DNA from: Turicibacter faecis
GTDB lineage: Bacteria; Bacillota_I; Bacilli_A; MOL361; Turicibacteraceae
Direction of reading: 5' to 3'
DNA length: 64,000 nt
Assembly (NCBI RefSeq): GCF_037076425.1
Contig: NZ_AP028127.1
Location: forward strand, 650,001 to 714,000
Under the pieces are notes generated by a model, which had not been told where the DNA came from, did no database searches, and saw only the letters and a program-made list of their open reading frames with translations. This document shows, in pieces, positions 1-8,418 of this stretch; the stretch's first letter is position 1, and the number at the start of each line of letters is the position of its first letter. A program made the position numbers and the translations under genes.

Positions 1-1257
1 GGCTATATATGTCCAATTAATTTTATTGCTGATACGGTTTAGGGCGATGTATTTTTTTAGTAGTTGATCAGTAAATAGTTGGATAGATGTACTACTGAAG
101 CCGAATGTTTGGTCTAGATGGGTCATAGAATCTTTAATATCAATAGTTTGAATCTCACCTAAGATGGTTTCTATATCGTAGTTTTTATTTATAATCTGAT
201 TATAAATCATTGGAGCTTTGAACTTAAGAATGATTAAGAGTGCATAGAGGTAAGCAGTTGTAATAAGGTATAGTGGTTGATACGTACTAAACTCTTTATT
301 AAATTCAGGAATTAGTGGGAGAAGTAAGTCAAGATAATTATATAGCTTATTAATGTCCCTTAATGAGAAGTTATAAGTATGAATGAATTCAATTAAGAAA
401 AAGGAGAAATAGTTTGTATTTTTATAGTGAGAAAAGGTGAGATCACTTTTTAATTGGGAGTAGGCACGTAAATCGGGATGGGGGAGTTGAAAATCGATGT
501 CCAAAAAACGTCCTAAATATCCGATAGTATCCATATTAGTGCCGTAGATTGAGGATATCGAATGTGAAAGTTGTTCCTTATCTATGGATAAAATAAATGC
601 AAATCCTTCGATATTAAAGAGATGTTTGATTACTTCTAATAATTCAATGGTATAGGGAGGACGACAACGATCGAGTTCATCAATAAAGAAGATTATCTTC
701 TTTCCTACAGTTTTCTGATAATTACTCATCGCACGTTTTAATTCTTTCCTTAAATTTTTGTTATTAATTGTTTCAGAGAGGACTGTATAATTTAATTTCC
801 TTTTAAGATTTCTAAACTCTTTGTCTACATTATCATCCTTTATGAAATCGGACTTTTCTAAAACTCCTTGAGTCAAGAGTTTAATTGCGATAGAACTTCC
901 AATATCTATCGTATCAAGGAAAAACATTTTCATTTTATCGAATGCTTTTTTTAGCTCGGGTGTATTATTATTTATACATGTTTCAAGTTCTATAAAAATA
1001 TCTATAAGTGGAGTTTTGCTGTAGTCATTCTCCCATGCATTAAAATAAATAGTTTCAAATTGTTTTTGATATTGTTCCGTACTCATTAACATATCTTGCC
1101 ACATGTGAATAAAGGTTGTCTTTCCTGTTCCCCATCCAGAGTCTAGTGAGATGACTAAGGGCTTATTTTTAGTTGAAATAATGTGTGTTAAGTTTTGAGC
1201 GATTCCTTTTCGATTTAATTGATCTTCTTTAAATGATGTTAAAATAGTATCATTCAT
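1..1257 (-). CDS. KAP-family P-loop NTPase (3' end beyond window)
   Basis: My own reading of the minus strand gives an open frame from ATG at 1257 to the window edge (419 codons, no stop). An AGAGGAG ribosome site lies just upstream. The N-terminus carries a Walker A motif (GWGTGKTT) around residue 40 and a Walker B motif (IIFFIDELDRCRP) around residue 200, the arrangement of KAP P-loop NTPases (related to PifA and Kidins220/ARMS). The region after Walker B is hydrophobic and Leu/Ile/Tyr-rich. KAP proteins are often membrane-associated and occur in bacterial defence loci, but the role here is not known. It diverges from the Cys/His-rich gene at 1465 across about 200 bp, so the two may share a control region. 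The C-terminus is not visible. Confidence 0.85.
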   Translation of the reverse strand, partial: MNDTILTSFKEDQLNRKGIAQNLTHIISTKNKPLVISLDSGWGTGKTTFIHMWQDMLMSTEQYQKQFETIYFNAWENDYSKTPLIDIFIELETCINNNTPELKKAFDKMKMFFLDTIDIGSSIAIKLLTQGVLEKSDFIKDDNVDKEFRNLKRKLNYTVLSETINNKNLRKELKRAMSNYQKTVGKKIIFFIDELDRCRPPYTIELLEVIKHLFNIEGFAFILSIDKEQLSHSISSIYGTNMDTIGYLGRFLDIDFQLPHPDLRAYSQLKSDLTFSHYKNTNYFSFFLIEFIHTYNFSLRDINKLYNYLDLLLPLIPEFNKEFSTYQPLYLITTAYLYALLIILKFKAPMIYNQIINKNYDIETILGEIQTIDIKDSMTHLDQTFGFSSTSIQLFTDQLLKKYIALNRISNKINWTYIA

Positions 1258-1464
1258 GAGATGACTCCTCTCTAGTCTTATAAAGATTAATAAGGTTAAT
1301 ATGGTCAGAATTATAAAATTTATTTTATTTTTGGATTAATATCATGATTTTGGGTATTTTAACTATAAAGAAGTAAATTGAGTTGAATTGATGTATCTGA
1401 TTTTTTTTCTTAAAATATTTTCAATATTAAAAACTGATTTATTAATTAAAAAGGTGATGATTCA

Positions 1465-2313
1465 ATGGCTAGAGAATATGCGAAATTAAATCTAAACAAA
1501 ATGACGCGAGTTCTTAGTAAATTAAATAAGAGTGAATTAATAGATTCTAAAAAAGTAGTCAGCAAGGGTATAAGAACTGCGCAATCTAAAGCAAAAGAGA
1601 GTAATTGTTATTATTGCGGCACCCCATGTAGCAGTTTTTGTAATTCTCATACAATTCCTGCATTTAGTTTAAGAAATATTGCTCAAAAAGGGAAGCTTTT
1701 TTCAGCCAATAAAGTAATAGAGATGAGATTAGTGGAAATGGAAAAGGGAGTAAAGGCTGCGGGAACATTTCAAATAATATGTAAGAGTTGCGATAACACA
1801 ATCTTTCAAGAATATGAAAATCCTGAAAACTATCTAAATGAAATAACGAGTAAGATGTTAGCCCAAATTCATTTGAAGAATACCCTGAAAATGATAAGTC
1901 AGAGAAAAATGGAGATTCAATTATATGCCAATATCCAGTTCGGAAATCAAGGCAAATTTAAAAATAAAATTAATCAGATGGATCTAACAGAGTTGGAAGA
2001 AGAGCTGGCGTACGCTAAAAGAAAAATAAATAAAAGTTATAAAGGTGATTATCAAATTATTTTTCATAAAAAATTAGATTATGTTATTCCTATAGCATTT
2101 CAAGGGGCAGTAGTGCTTCCAATCGACTTAAAGGGAGCGGTCATTAATAATATATATAACGCCAACCCTAAACATAAGATGAAATGGATTCAAATGGCAA
2201 TTTTGCCGATGGAGGCGACAAGTGAGATTATTTTATTTGTTGACAAGGGGAATATTAGATATAGGGAGTTTCGAAAACAATTAAATAGTGTTGATTCCTT
2301 GGAAAAAAATTAA
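1465..2313 (+). CDS. Unrecognised Cys/His-rich (zinc-finger or HNH-like) protein
   Basis: A 282-residue protein; start ATG has a good AAGGTGATG ribosome site. Residues about 48-62 read CxxC-x3-C-x3-C-x2-H followed by IPAF, and a second CKSC pair lies near residue 107. Together these could form a zinc-bound treble clef of the HNH type, but I cannot assign a catalytic set. The first 45 residues are Lys-rich and basic, compatible with nucleic-acid binding. The middle (about 115-200) is helical and charged. I do not recognise the family. It diverges from the KAP NTPase and may be its partner in a two-gene accessory module; that is inference from position alone. Confidence 0.7.
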   Translation: MAREYAKLNLNKMTRVLSKLNKSELIDSKKVVSKGIRTAQSKAKESNCYYCGTPCSSFCNSHTIPAFSLRNIAQKGKLFSANKVIEMRLVEMEKGVKAAGTFQIICKSCDNTIFQEYENPENYLNEITSKMLAQIHLKNTLKMISQRKMEIQLYANIQFGNQGKFKNKINQMDLTELEEELAYAKRKINKSYKGDYQIIFHKKLDYVIPIAFQGAVVLPIDLKGAVINNIYNANPKHKMKWIQMAILPMEATSEIILFVDKGNIRYREFRKQLNSVDSLEKN

Positions 2314-2318
2314 GTATT

Positions 2319-2543
2319 ATTAATAATATAATTTTTTTATACAGTGAGGGTTATTTTATTTCACCTACAATTTCAGAGGAGGTATTGGATAGTTTAAAAT
2401 CATTAGCTGATGAGACATCAGGATTGTTTTCCTGCCGTCAATTGACTACCCAAGAATTAATTGCTATTTTGAAAGCAGATAAGGATAAGATAATGAATCA
2501 TAATATTCCCAATTTATTATCAAAACAATTTGAATTGATGTAG
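2319..2543 (+). pseudogene. Possible remnant of a truncated small ORF
   Basis: An open frame runs from just after the 1465 gene to TAG at 2541-2543, ending in QFELM. It has no ATG near its 5' end; the only in-frame ATGs are close to the 3' end. It reads as a plausible soluble, charged C-terminal fragment (SLADETSGLFSCRQLTTQEL). It may be the tail of a gene lost by rearrangement. I cannot name the family, and chance cannot be excluded at this length. Confidence 0.25.
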
Positions 2544-2579
2544 ATAAAATGGACTAAATAAACCGCTTATCTTAAATAT

Positions 2580-2625
2580 CCCCCCAATGGTTCTCTTCGT
2601 ATCAATCGTGGGGGCTTTTTTATTT
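2580..2625 (+). terminator. Rho-independent terminator
   Basis: A CCCCC run at 2580-2585 pairs with GGGGGC at 2609-2614, followed by a T-rich tail. It separates the accessory genes from the phage lysis pair. A second inverted repeat (GTGAAC / GTTCAC, 2634-2663) follows at once and has no T-tract. Confidence 0.6.
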
Positions 2626-2708
2626 TTAGGATAGTGAACACTCCTAGGTGGGGATACGTTCACTTCGTAAATGGCTTTATAATTAATTAAGATAGGAGGT
2701 GAGGGGAA

Positions 2709-3149
2709 GTGGTGATGACGAAGATGATTGAAGTGTTTTCGCATGAAGTGGTAGTTCCAGTAGCGGGAATGACATTGGTTGTCTTTTTGATGGTGTGCGA
2801 CATTCTGAGTGGAATTTTCAAAGCTGTGGCGATGCGGCGGGGAATTAATTCCACGATTGGAACGAACGGCCTGATTCGAAAGGCGGGGGTGCTACTGGCG
2901 TTACTTGTCTTCATTGTGATTGATTCTTTGGTCGAATTGAATTTGGTGACGATGATCCCAACCGATTTACTGTCTATTTTCAAACTTGAAGAAACCCAAA
3001 TCGGATTAAGCCATATGATGTTATGCTTTTTTGGGTTATTCGAGTTGGTTAGTTTGTTTGAAAATCTAGGTGAGGTCGGGGTACCTTTACCACGCTTTAT
3101 AAGTAAATTTATTGAACGATTACGAATCACATTGGAGGGGGAAGAGTAA
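2709..3149 (+). CDS. Phage holin, toxin-secretion/phage lysis holin family (phage_holin_4)
   Basis: A 146-residue membrane protein with three to four hydrophobic segments (about 15-32, 55-75, 95-115) separated by short basic loops, including the family-like stretch CDILSGIFKAV near residue 28. Holins of this type permeabilise the cytoplasmic membrane to release the endolysin. The start is uncertain: GTG at 2709 is 8 nt from AGGAGGT (2694-2700); ATG at 2715 is the alternative. The stop overlaps the ATG of the amidase (TAATGA), a tight lysis cassette. No other structural phage genes are visible, so the pair is a prophage remnant or the end of one. Confidence 0.8.
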   Translation: MVMTKMIEVFSHEVVVPVAGMTLVVFLMVCDILSGIFKAVAMRRGINSTIGTNGLIRKAGVLLALLVFIVIDSLVELNLVTMIPTDLLSIFKLEETQIGLSHMMLCFFGLFELVSLFENLGEVGVPLPRFISKFIERLRITLEGEE

Positions 3150-3916
3150 TGACCTATACATTTAGAAAGCAACTCGTTTCAAAAGATAAATATTCTTTAA
3201 AATGCCCGTACGCGATGACGGTGGAGTATATTACCGTGCATGATACCGCGAATCGGGCGAGTGCGGAAAATGAGATTAAGTATATGACGACGAATAATTT
3301 AGAAGTTTCCTATCATCTTGCCGTTGATGAGGAGCAAGTCATTCAGGGACTTCCATTTAATCGCAATAGTTGGTCATGTGGGGATGGTTCCAATGGTCTT
3401 GGAAACCGGAAGGGCATTAGTGTAGAGATTTGTCGTCCGCTACATGAAGATGGCTTTCTATATGAGCAGGCTGAGGAAAATGCGGTCTATGTGGTGGCGA
3501 GACTGTTGCATCAGTTTGGGTTGCCGATTGAACGCCTGAAAAAGCATCAGGATTGGAGCGGGAAGATGTGCCCGAATCGAATTTTGACCAACCATAAATG
3601 GGAAAATTTTAGATACCGTGTCCAGTGGGTGCTTGATGAAATCAAAAAAGGGAATATTGAAGCCCCACTCGAAGCGGGAACAACCGCCCTTAAACAAAAT
3701 GCAAGCCCCGCTCCTGCAACAGAAACATTCCTAGTAGAAATCATCTGCGACTCGCTTAACATCAGAGAGAAAGCTGATTTTAACTCTAAAATCGTCGGAA
3801 CTGTTACACGTGGAGAAGTCTTTACGATTATTGAAGAGGAAAACGGACTCGGCAAGTTAAAGTCAGGTGCGGGTTACATCAGCATGAATAGTAAGTACGT
3901 CAAAAAGAGAGCCTAA
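3149..3916 (+). CDS. N-acetylmuramoyl-L-alanine amidase with SH3 domain (phage endolysin)
   Basis: A 255-residue endolysin. Residues about 20-150 form an Amidase_2 (PGRP-like) domain: zinc ligand His in VHDTAN (about 31), substrate-loop YHLAVDE (about 55) and the C-terminal metal-site motif KHQDWSGKMCPNRI (about 130-143) with its His and Cys. After a Pro/Ala linker, residues about 195-252 form a bacterial SH3 domain (SLNIREKADFNSKIVGTVTRG) expected to bind cell wall. It cleaves the amide bond between MurNAc and the stem peptide. It is translationally coupled to the holin. No signal peptide is present, so release depends on the holin. Confidence 0.9.
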   Translation: MTYTFRKQLVSKDKYSLKCPYAMTVEYITVHDTANRASAENEIKYMTTNNLEVSYHLAVDEEQVIQGLPFNRNSWSCGDGSNGLGNRKGISVEICRPLHEDGFLYEQAEENAVYVVARLLHQFGLPIERLKKHQDWSGKMCPNRILTNHKWENFRYRVQWVLDEIKKGNIEAPLEAGTTALKQNASPAPATETFLVEIICDSLNIREKADFNSKIVGTVTRGEVFTIIEEENGLGKLKSGAGYISMNSKYVKKRA

Positions 3917-3930
3917 CGGCTCTTTTTATA
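3901..3930 (+). terminator. Terminator of the lysis cassette
   Basis: AAAAAGAG.GCC-taac-GGC.CTCTTTTT spans the amidase stop codon and ends in a T-run. Confidence 0.75.
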
Positions 3931-4038
3931 TTATAAAAATTAGATAAATCTTTAAATAAAAAGAATAAGGATGGAAGGCGTTTGAGTGTCTATCAACAGT
4001 TGGGGCTAGGGGGATACGCTTACCACTAATAAATCCAA

Positions 4039-4170
4039 ATGTATGTGTACGACACGCCACAAGAAGATAAAACAAACTTGGAAACTCGGGGAGTTTTCAC
4101 CGTAATTAAAAACAAATTCCGTACAGACCAAAAAACAGTGCTGGATACCCAAACATTTACCGAGGTCTAG
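4039..4170 (+). pseudogene. Short orphan ORF, possible gene fragment
   Basis: ATG to TAG encodes 43 residues (MYVYDTPQEDKTNLE... to TFTEV). It has no recognisable ribosome site and in-frame stops lie directly upstream. The composition looks protein-like and might be a relic of a lysis or tail gene, but no family is recognised. Confidence 0.2.
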
Positions 4171-4270
4171 GGGCGAGGGTTATCACATGAAATTAGGTTA
4201 TTAATGCGTTCTAATTGTTCGATTTAGAAGTGCACATTGTTATAGCAACAGTATCCGTAACTAAATCTAT

Positions 4271-4460
4271 CCCGCTTCCATCATGTCCTTAATCTCTATC
4301 CACCACCAATCAAGTCACTTATGGCCACCTACTAGCGTATGGTGTGTGCCAGTGCCTTGATAGTGGTGGAACTGTTATAGGGATAAGGGGAGTCATTCTA
4401 GTAGCGGGAATATCATAAGAAAGGCAAATTGTTCGGCGTGCCGATCTATTTGCTTTTTTT
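4271..4460 (+). repeat. Structured non-coding repeat module, copy 1 (divergent)
   Basis: CCCGCT (4271-4276) can pair with AGCGGG (4403-4408). The enclosed segment 4300-4369 forms a long hairpin: CCACCA/TGGTGG, ATCAAG/CTTGAT, CACT/AGTG. A second hairpin (GCAAAT / ATTTGC, 4424-4453, with an inner TTCGGC / GCCGA) ends in seven T and looks like a terminator. This last hairpin is the divergent relative of the GTTCGC...GCGATC hairpin in the copies at 5229, 11498, 12009 and 13253. Confidence 0.6.
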
Positions 4461-4477
4461 AATACCTATATAAAAAA

Positions 4478-4512
4478 AACAACTGGTTCCGTGTACTGGA
4501 ATCAGTTGTTTA
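4478..4512 (+). terminator. Terminator-like hairpin
   Basis: AACAACTG (4478-4485) pairs with CAGTTGTT (4503-4510), with an inner TTCC/GGAA extension and short A/T runs on both sides. It may work in either direction. No gene lies directly upstream. Confidence 0.55.
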
Positions 4513-4624
4513 ATGAAAGATATTATTTTTTAGAGTAGCCTTTGGTGGAAAGTTCTCAAACTCATATTTGATTATGGTTATATCCCGCTAGGTTTATTCA
4601 GCCTTTATATATCTACCTAACAAA

Positions 4625-4660
4625 AAAAGCGATAGCACGGGGGAGAGCTATCGCTTTTGT
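4625..4660 (+). terminator. Terminator-like hairpin
   Basis: AAAAGCGATAGC (4625-4636) pairs perfectly with GCTATCGCTTTT (4647-4658). It lies in the 1.5-kb gene-free stretch after the lysis cassette. Confidence 0.6.
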
Positions 4661-4792
4661 CATATAAAAAATTTAGGAAGAGTTTTATAAAAAAATATTT
4701 TAGGGGGTGTAAGCAAATCACTTACATTACTGTTATTGGTAAAAAGAGTAAAAGTTATTCAAGGAAGCGAGATAAATTGATTTAAAGAATGT

Positions 4793-5258
4793 CCCGCTAC
4801 AAGTATTGCCACTAGATCTAGCAGACAGTAGTGCTATTCCTTACGCGGGTGGTGTTTGTTAAACAAGGAAACCTCATTTATAAACATAGTCTATTTCTCT
4901 TAACCCAAACGAGCGATTTCTAACCATTCCACCAGTGTCAAACTACCGTTTTCCTTTGGGGTGGTCTTGTTAGAACGCTACCTAGAAGCGGGAATCTCAT
5001 GGATAGGCTAATCATGTTTACACATCCTTAGCCTTTTCTTATGGAATGCCTCCCGCTACAATCAAGAACTGAACTAACCATCAATCCATAGACGCCCGAC
5101 AACGTAGGGGCGTGTGGGCTTGTTGGTTAGTTTTTATGTTTAAGGAAGATGCCTTCCAGTAGAAAGAAAATCCCCTCAATCGTTGCGTGGCACTCGCAAC
5201 AGTTGAAGGGATTAATTTTAATATAGGGATGAATAGTTCGCCTAGGCGATCTATTCAT
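4793..5258 (+). repeat. Structured non-coding repeat module, copy A
   Basis: Ordered hairpins: an outer helix CCCGCT (4793-4798)/AGCGGG (4987-4992) enclosing a hairpin at 4912-4979 (AGCG, CTAAC, CCACC pairing); an AGGCTAA hairpin with T-tail (5005-5034); a second CCCGCT at 5052; the AACTAACCA/TGGTTAGTT hairpin with inner GACGCCC/GGGCGTG and T-tail (5072-5135); a GGAAG...CTTCC hairpin (5144-5157); AATCCC..TCAA/TTGA..GGGATT (5169-5213); and ATGAATAG/CTATTCAT with GTTCGCC/GGCGATC inside (5229-5258). The same order recurs near 11.3-12.0 and 13.0-13.3 kb. No protein-coding frame explains the conservation. Confidence 0.85.
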
Positions 5259-5447
5259 TTGGTGTTGTGAAGTTGACGGTTCTTTTATAAGAAGGGAGTA
5301 CCATCTGCTCTTTTAAAATATAAGAGAAAATAAAAAAGGAAATTGTATCAATTATGCGTATTGTTATATGAGGTGATTAAAAGATGTTCCCTTAAATGCT
5401 ATATATATGATATAATTATGCTATACACTTACAAAGGAGGTTGTCTT

Positions 5448-5651
5448 GTGAATGTAAGTGAAGCTATTAAGGGGATTAGAAAAAAGTGTTTATTAAGTCA
5501 AACGGAATTTGCTGATCATATAGGTGTCTCTTTCTCTACAGTAAATAGATGGGAGAATGGGAAGACAGCACCTAATTATCAGACGTTGAGAAGAATAAAG
5601 CACTTTTGTGATATAAATGATATTGTTTTTAATATTGATGACTTACTATAG
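5448..5651 (+). CDS. XRE-family HTH regulator, likely controller of the R-M genes
   Basis: A 67-residue protein. I start it at GTG 5448, 7 nt after AAAGGAGG (5433-5440). A longer frame exists upstream but lacks a ribosome site and reads non-protein-like. Residues 5-60 form a helix-turn-helix of Cro/C1 type: [20 protein letters not shown] followed by [15 protein letters not shown]. It ends 11 nt before the methyltransferase gene. Small XRE proteins placed before type II methyltransferases often act as C-proteins that delay restriction. Whether this one binds here is inference. A TATAAT box at 5411-5416 lies 37 nt upstream. Confidence 0.85.
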   Translation: MNVSEAIKGIRKKCLLSQTEFADHIGVSFSTVNRWENGKTAPNYQTLRRIKHFCDINDIVFNIDDLL

Positions 5652-5662
5652 GAGGTAAAGAT

Positions 5663-6667
5663 ATGAACGTGATTAGTCTATTTAGTGGTTGCGGTGGTTT
5701 AGATCTTGGGTTTGAAAAAGCAGGATTTAAAATTCCAGTTGCAAATGAATTTGATAAAAAGATTTGGGAAACATTTAAGGTGAATCATCCCAATACTAAA
5801 TTAATTGAAGGTGACATAAGAAAGGTTAGCAAGAAAGACATTGAACAATATTTTGATGGAGATGTTGATGGCATTATAGGAGGACCACCTTGTCAATCAT
5901 GGTCAGAAGCTGGATCATTAAAGGGGATTGAAGATGATAGGGGACAATTATTTTTTGATTATATTAGACTTTTAAAGGAGTTTAGTCCGAAATTCTTTTT
6001 AGCAGAGAATGTTAGCGGTATGTTGGCTAATAGACATTCGACGGCTGTTCAGAATATCATGAAGATGTTCGATGACTCAGGGTACGATGTCACTTTAACA
6101 TTAGTTAATGCTAAGGATTATGGAGTAGCTCAGGAAAGAAAGCGAGTGTTTTATATTGGTTTTAGAAAAGATTTGGGGATTAATTTCGAGTTTCCAAAAG
6201 GATCAACAGAGGATGACGAAAAGAAGATTACATTAAGGGATATAATTTGGGATTTACAAGAGACCGCGGTACCTGCCGGACCTAAGAATCGTCGAAATCC
6301 AGAGGCGATTAATAATAATGAATATTTTACGGGATCATATTCTACAATTTTCATGAGTCGAAACCGGGTAAAGTCTTGGGATGAACAAGCTTTTACGGTA
6401 CAGGCATCTGGACGCCAGTGCCAACTACATCCTCAAGCTCCTAAAATGGTTAAGTTCGGTAAAAACGATCATAGATTTGAGGAAGGAAAAGAAGAGTTGT
6501 ACCGTAGAATGACAATCAGAGAGGTTGCAAGAGTTCAAGGATTCCCAGATGACTTTAAGTTTATATATGAAGAAACAAACAATGCGTATAAGATGATTGG
6601 GAATGCGGTTCCTGTTAATCTTGCTTATGAAATAGCATTGGGTATAAAAAAATCACTAGAATGTTAG
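5663..6667 (+). CDS. DNA cytosine-5 methyltransferase, M.HaeIII-like (predicted GGCC)
   Basis: A 334-residue C5 methyltransferase with all key motifs: I ([17 protein letters not shown], residues 5-21), IV (GGPPCQSWS, catalytic Cys, about 75), VI (ENVSGM), VIII ([12 protein letters not shown]) and X ([13 protein letters not shown] near the end). The variable region is strikingly close to my memory of M.Hae[34 protein letters not shown] and the GSLKGI loop after motif IV. This suggests methylation of the internal C of GGCC; specificity is inferred from similarity. It follows the HTH gene at once (ribosome site GGAGG) and converges on the putative restriction gene. Confidence 0.95.
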   Translation: MNVISLFSGCGGLDLGFEKAGFKIPVANEFDKKIWETFKVNHPNTKLIEGDIRKVSKKDIEQYFDGDVDGIIGGPPCQSWSEAGSLKGIEDDRGQLFFDYIRLLKEFSPKFFLAENVSGMLANRHSTAVQNIMKMFDDSGYDVTLTLVNAKDYGVAQERKRVFYIGFRKDLGINFEFPKGSTEDDEKKITLRDIIWDLQETAVPAGPKNRRNPEAINNNEYFTGSYSTIFMSRNRVKSWDEQAFTVQASGRQCQLHPQAPKMVKFGKNDHRFEEGKEELYRRMTIREVARVQGFPDDFKFIYEETNNAYKMIGNAVPVNLAYEIALGIKKSLEC

Positions 6668-6674
6668 TATAAAA

Positions 6675-6712
6675 TAAAGACACCTGATCTATAGATTCAG
6701 GTGTCAAGTTTT
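6675..6712. terminator. Bidirectional terminator between convergent R-M genes
   Basis: GACACCTGA (6679-6687) pairs with TCAGGTGTC (6697-6705) and is flanked by A- and T-rich runs. It serves the methyltransferase (+) and the gene on the other strand. Confidence 0.85.
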
Positions 6713-7611
6713 TATTCGTAGATAATAGTTGTATCCTTTACATTATTATCGTTTATATCATCTGTTGTTTTAATATTAAGTTGATCTAAAGAGTCTTTAA
6801 GGTTTTTAGCTGCTTCATGACCACCATATACAAGAGGTGTTTCAAAGCATAGTTTGTGTGCCAGTTTTCCGTTTTCTACGCACCATTTTACATAAACTGC
6901 TAATGGTCGGTTTCCATCATATTTTTGACGAAAAGTCCTGTAATTTAATGCCTTGCATGCGAAGTAGACCTTAGGGTGTTGGATGACGTAATCATCGATT
7001 GTGATTAAGGCGTTAACTGCGTCCTGTACATTGTTTATTGGCGCATCTTCAAATAAAATAAAATTAGCAATACCGCTAGCAGGGATTAATTTCCCATTAA
7101 CGAGCGCATCTCTTTTTTCAATGGATAAGTTCTTTCCAGCATACACATCAACTATTTGGTCATGCGTTAATGATATATCACTACTTAATTCACCACTTTG
7201 TTTGTTTAAAAGTTCAAACTTCCAGCCAAGAGTAATAGCACCGGCTTCAGTCCTTTTGAATTTTGTTTTATAAATGAGTGGTCTTTCCTTAAAATTTGTA
7301 CGTAGGTTCTCGGTTGCAGTTGAAATAATATTACTCCAATTGTCTCCAAAGAGTTGGGCTGCGCGCTCAGCGTTCGTTTTGTTTTCTAAAAAATCAGCAT
7401 TTTGCTTTTTGAAAGAAATTTTAAACTCCATTCGTTTAGCTGTCATAGTATCTTGTGCTTCAATATAAATATCTGTTTTAGGTTCTCCCTTCTTGCATGT
7501 AGGTTTTCCTGATAAGGTTACTTCGTATTGATTATCGTTATACTCAAAAGTTATTCCTGGTTGAAACATATTTAGTATATTTTTTTCACTTTCACCAAAT
7601 GTTTTTGCCAC
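6712..7611 (-). CDS. Putative type II restriction endonuclease, PD-(D/E)XK type
   Basis: About 300 residues, convergent with the HaeIII-like methyltransferase. A candidate PD-(D/E)XK core lies near residues 45-70: KTDIYIEA followed by MEFKISFKK (Asp ... Glu-x-Lys). I do not recognise it as a close relative of HaeIII, BsuRI or NgoPII endonucleases, so its pairing with the methyltransferase rests on position and the motif. An ATG at 7620 directly abuts its GAGGAG ribosome site with no spacer; GTG at 7611 has a normal 9-nt spacing and is my preferred start. Alternatives: a methylation-dependent or solitary nuclease. Confidence 0.65.
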   Translation of the reverse strand: MAKTFGESEKNILNMFQPGITFEYNDNQYEVTLSGKPTCKKGEPKTDIYIEAQDTMTAKRMEFKISFKKQNADFLENKTNAERAAQLFGDNWSNIISTATENLRTNFKERPLIYKTKFKRTEAGAITLGWKFELLNKQSGELSSDISLTHDQIVDVYAGKNLSIEKRDALVNGKLIPASGIANFILFEDAPINNVQDAVNALITIDDYVIQHPKVYFACKALNYRTFRQKYDGNRPLAVYVKWCVENGKLAHKLCFETPLVYGGHEAAKNLKDSLDQLNIKTTDDINDNNVKDTTIIYE

Positions 7612-7883
7612 AATTTTCATCTCCTCTATTTTACTGAAATAGCATCTAATATCTATGCGCTACTTTGTGATGGATCTTTAAAAGCTTTTTTCTATGCACC
7701 GTTTCCTTTCTTTGAAATATAGATAATCTGTGATCTATCCTTTAATATAGGATTCTCGGTGGAAAACAGACACTACTTATTTTAGTTTGTATTTACTAAT
7801 AATAAAAGTAAATTAATGAAAAAGCATCATTTTGTCGAAAAAAGATATATTTTAATTCTCATATTTAAGGTAAGGTGAATCAT

Positions 7884-8330
7884 TTGAATTTAAATAGAAC
7901 ATTAACAGCGACGGTATACGTTATTTATCAAAATAAAGTTTTGCTACATCTTCATAAAAAACATAAGTCATTGTTTCCGGTAGGGGGACATATGTTGCCT
8001 GATGAATTGCCCCACGAAACGGCAATTAGGGAAGTCTATGAGGAATCAGGGTTAAGGGTAACTTTGATTGATGATCAAAAGAAATTAGGTATGACGAGAG
8101 TAAGTCAGTTGAATAATCCTAGATATACGCTTTTAGAGAATATTGGTAAGGAAGTAGAGAATATCGATTTTATTTATTTTGCGATAGCTGAGTCAGATCG
8201 TGTTAAGCCCCAGAAGGGAGAAAGTCGGGATTTATATTGGCTTTCGAGGGAAGAAATCTTAAATAGTTCGGATATGAAAGAACATATTAAAATTATGGCA
8301 TTAGAGGCATTAACAGCGGTAAAGTGTTAA
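7884..8330 (+). CDS. NUDIX hydrolase
   Basis: About 148 residues with a complete NUDIX box (GHMLPDELPHETAIREVYEE plus SGL), fitting GX5EX7REUXEEXGU. The enzyme should hydrolyse a nucleoside diphosphate linked to another group; the substrate is unknown. TTG at 7884 is favoured as start because AAGGTGA (7872-7878) is 5 nt upstream; GTG at 7875 is the alternative. It lies between the two methyltransferase modules, in the same direction as the second, 88 nt before it. NUDIX genes occur in some defence islands, but there is no direct evidence for a defence role. Confidence 0.85.
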   Translation: MNLNRTLTATVYVIYQNKVLLHLHKKHKSLFPVGGHMLPDELPHETAIREVYEESGLRVTLIDDQKKLGMTRVSQLNNPRYTLLENIGKEVENIDFIYFAIAESDRVKPQKGESRDLYWLSREEILNSSDMKEHIKIMALEALTAVKC

Positions 8331-8418
8331 TTTTATAGGGTGCTGTAACTGAAAAGAGGAAATCTTAAAAAGTTTTTAAACGAACAATACGTAAGAGAAA
8401 AAAGGAGGAGTGATAAGT

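Noticed and set aside
2687-3172. 161-codon minus-strand ORF over the holin
   Set aside because: Shadow of the holin frame; Ser/Thr/Asn-rich without domain.
5072-5132. Repeats considered as integron attC sites
   Set aside because: The AACTAACCA hairpin has the paired look, but it lacks the paired attC core GTTRRRY/RYYYAAC layout, has a T-tail like a terminator, and no integron integrase is in view.
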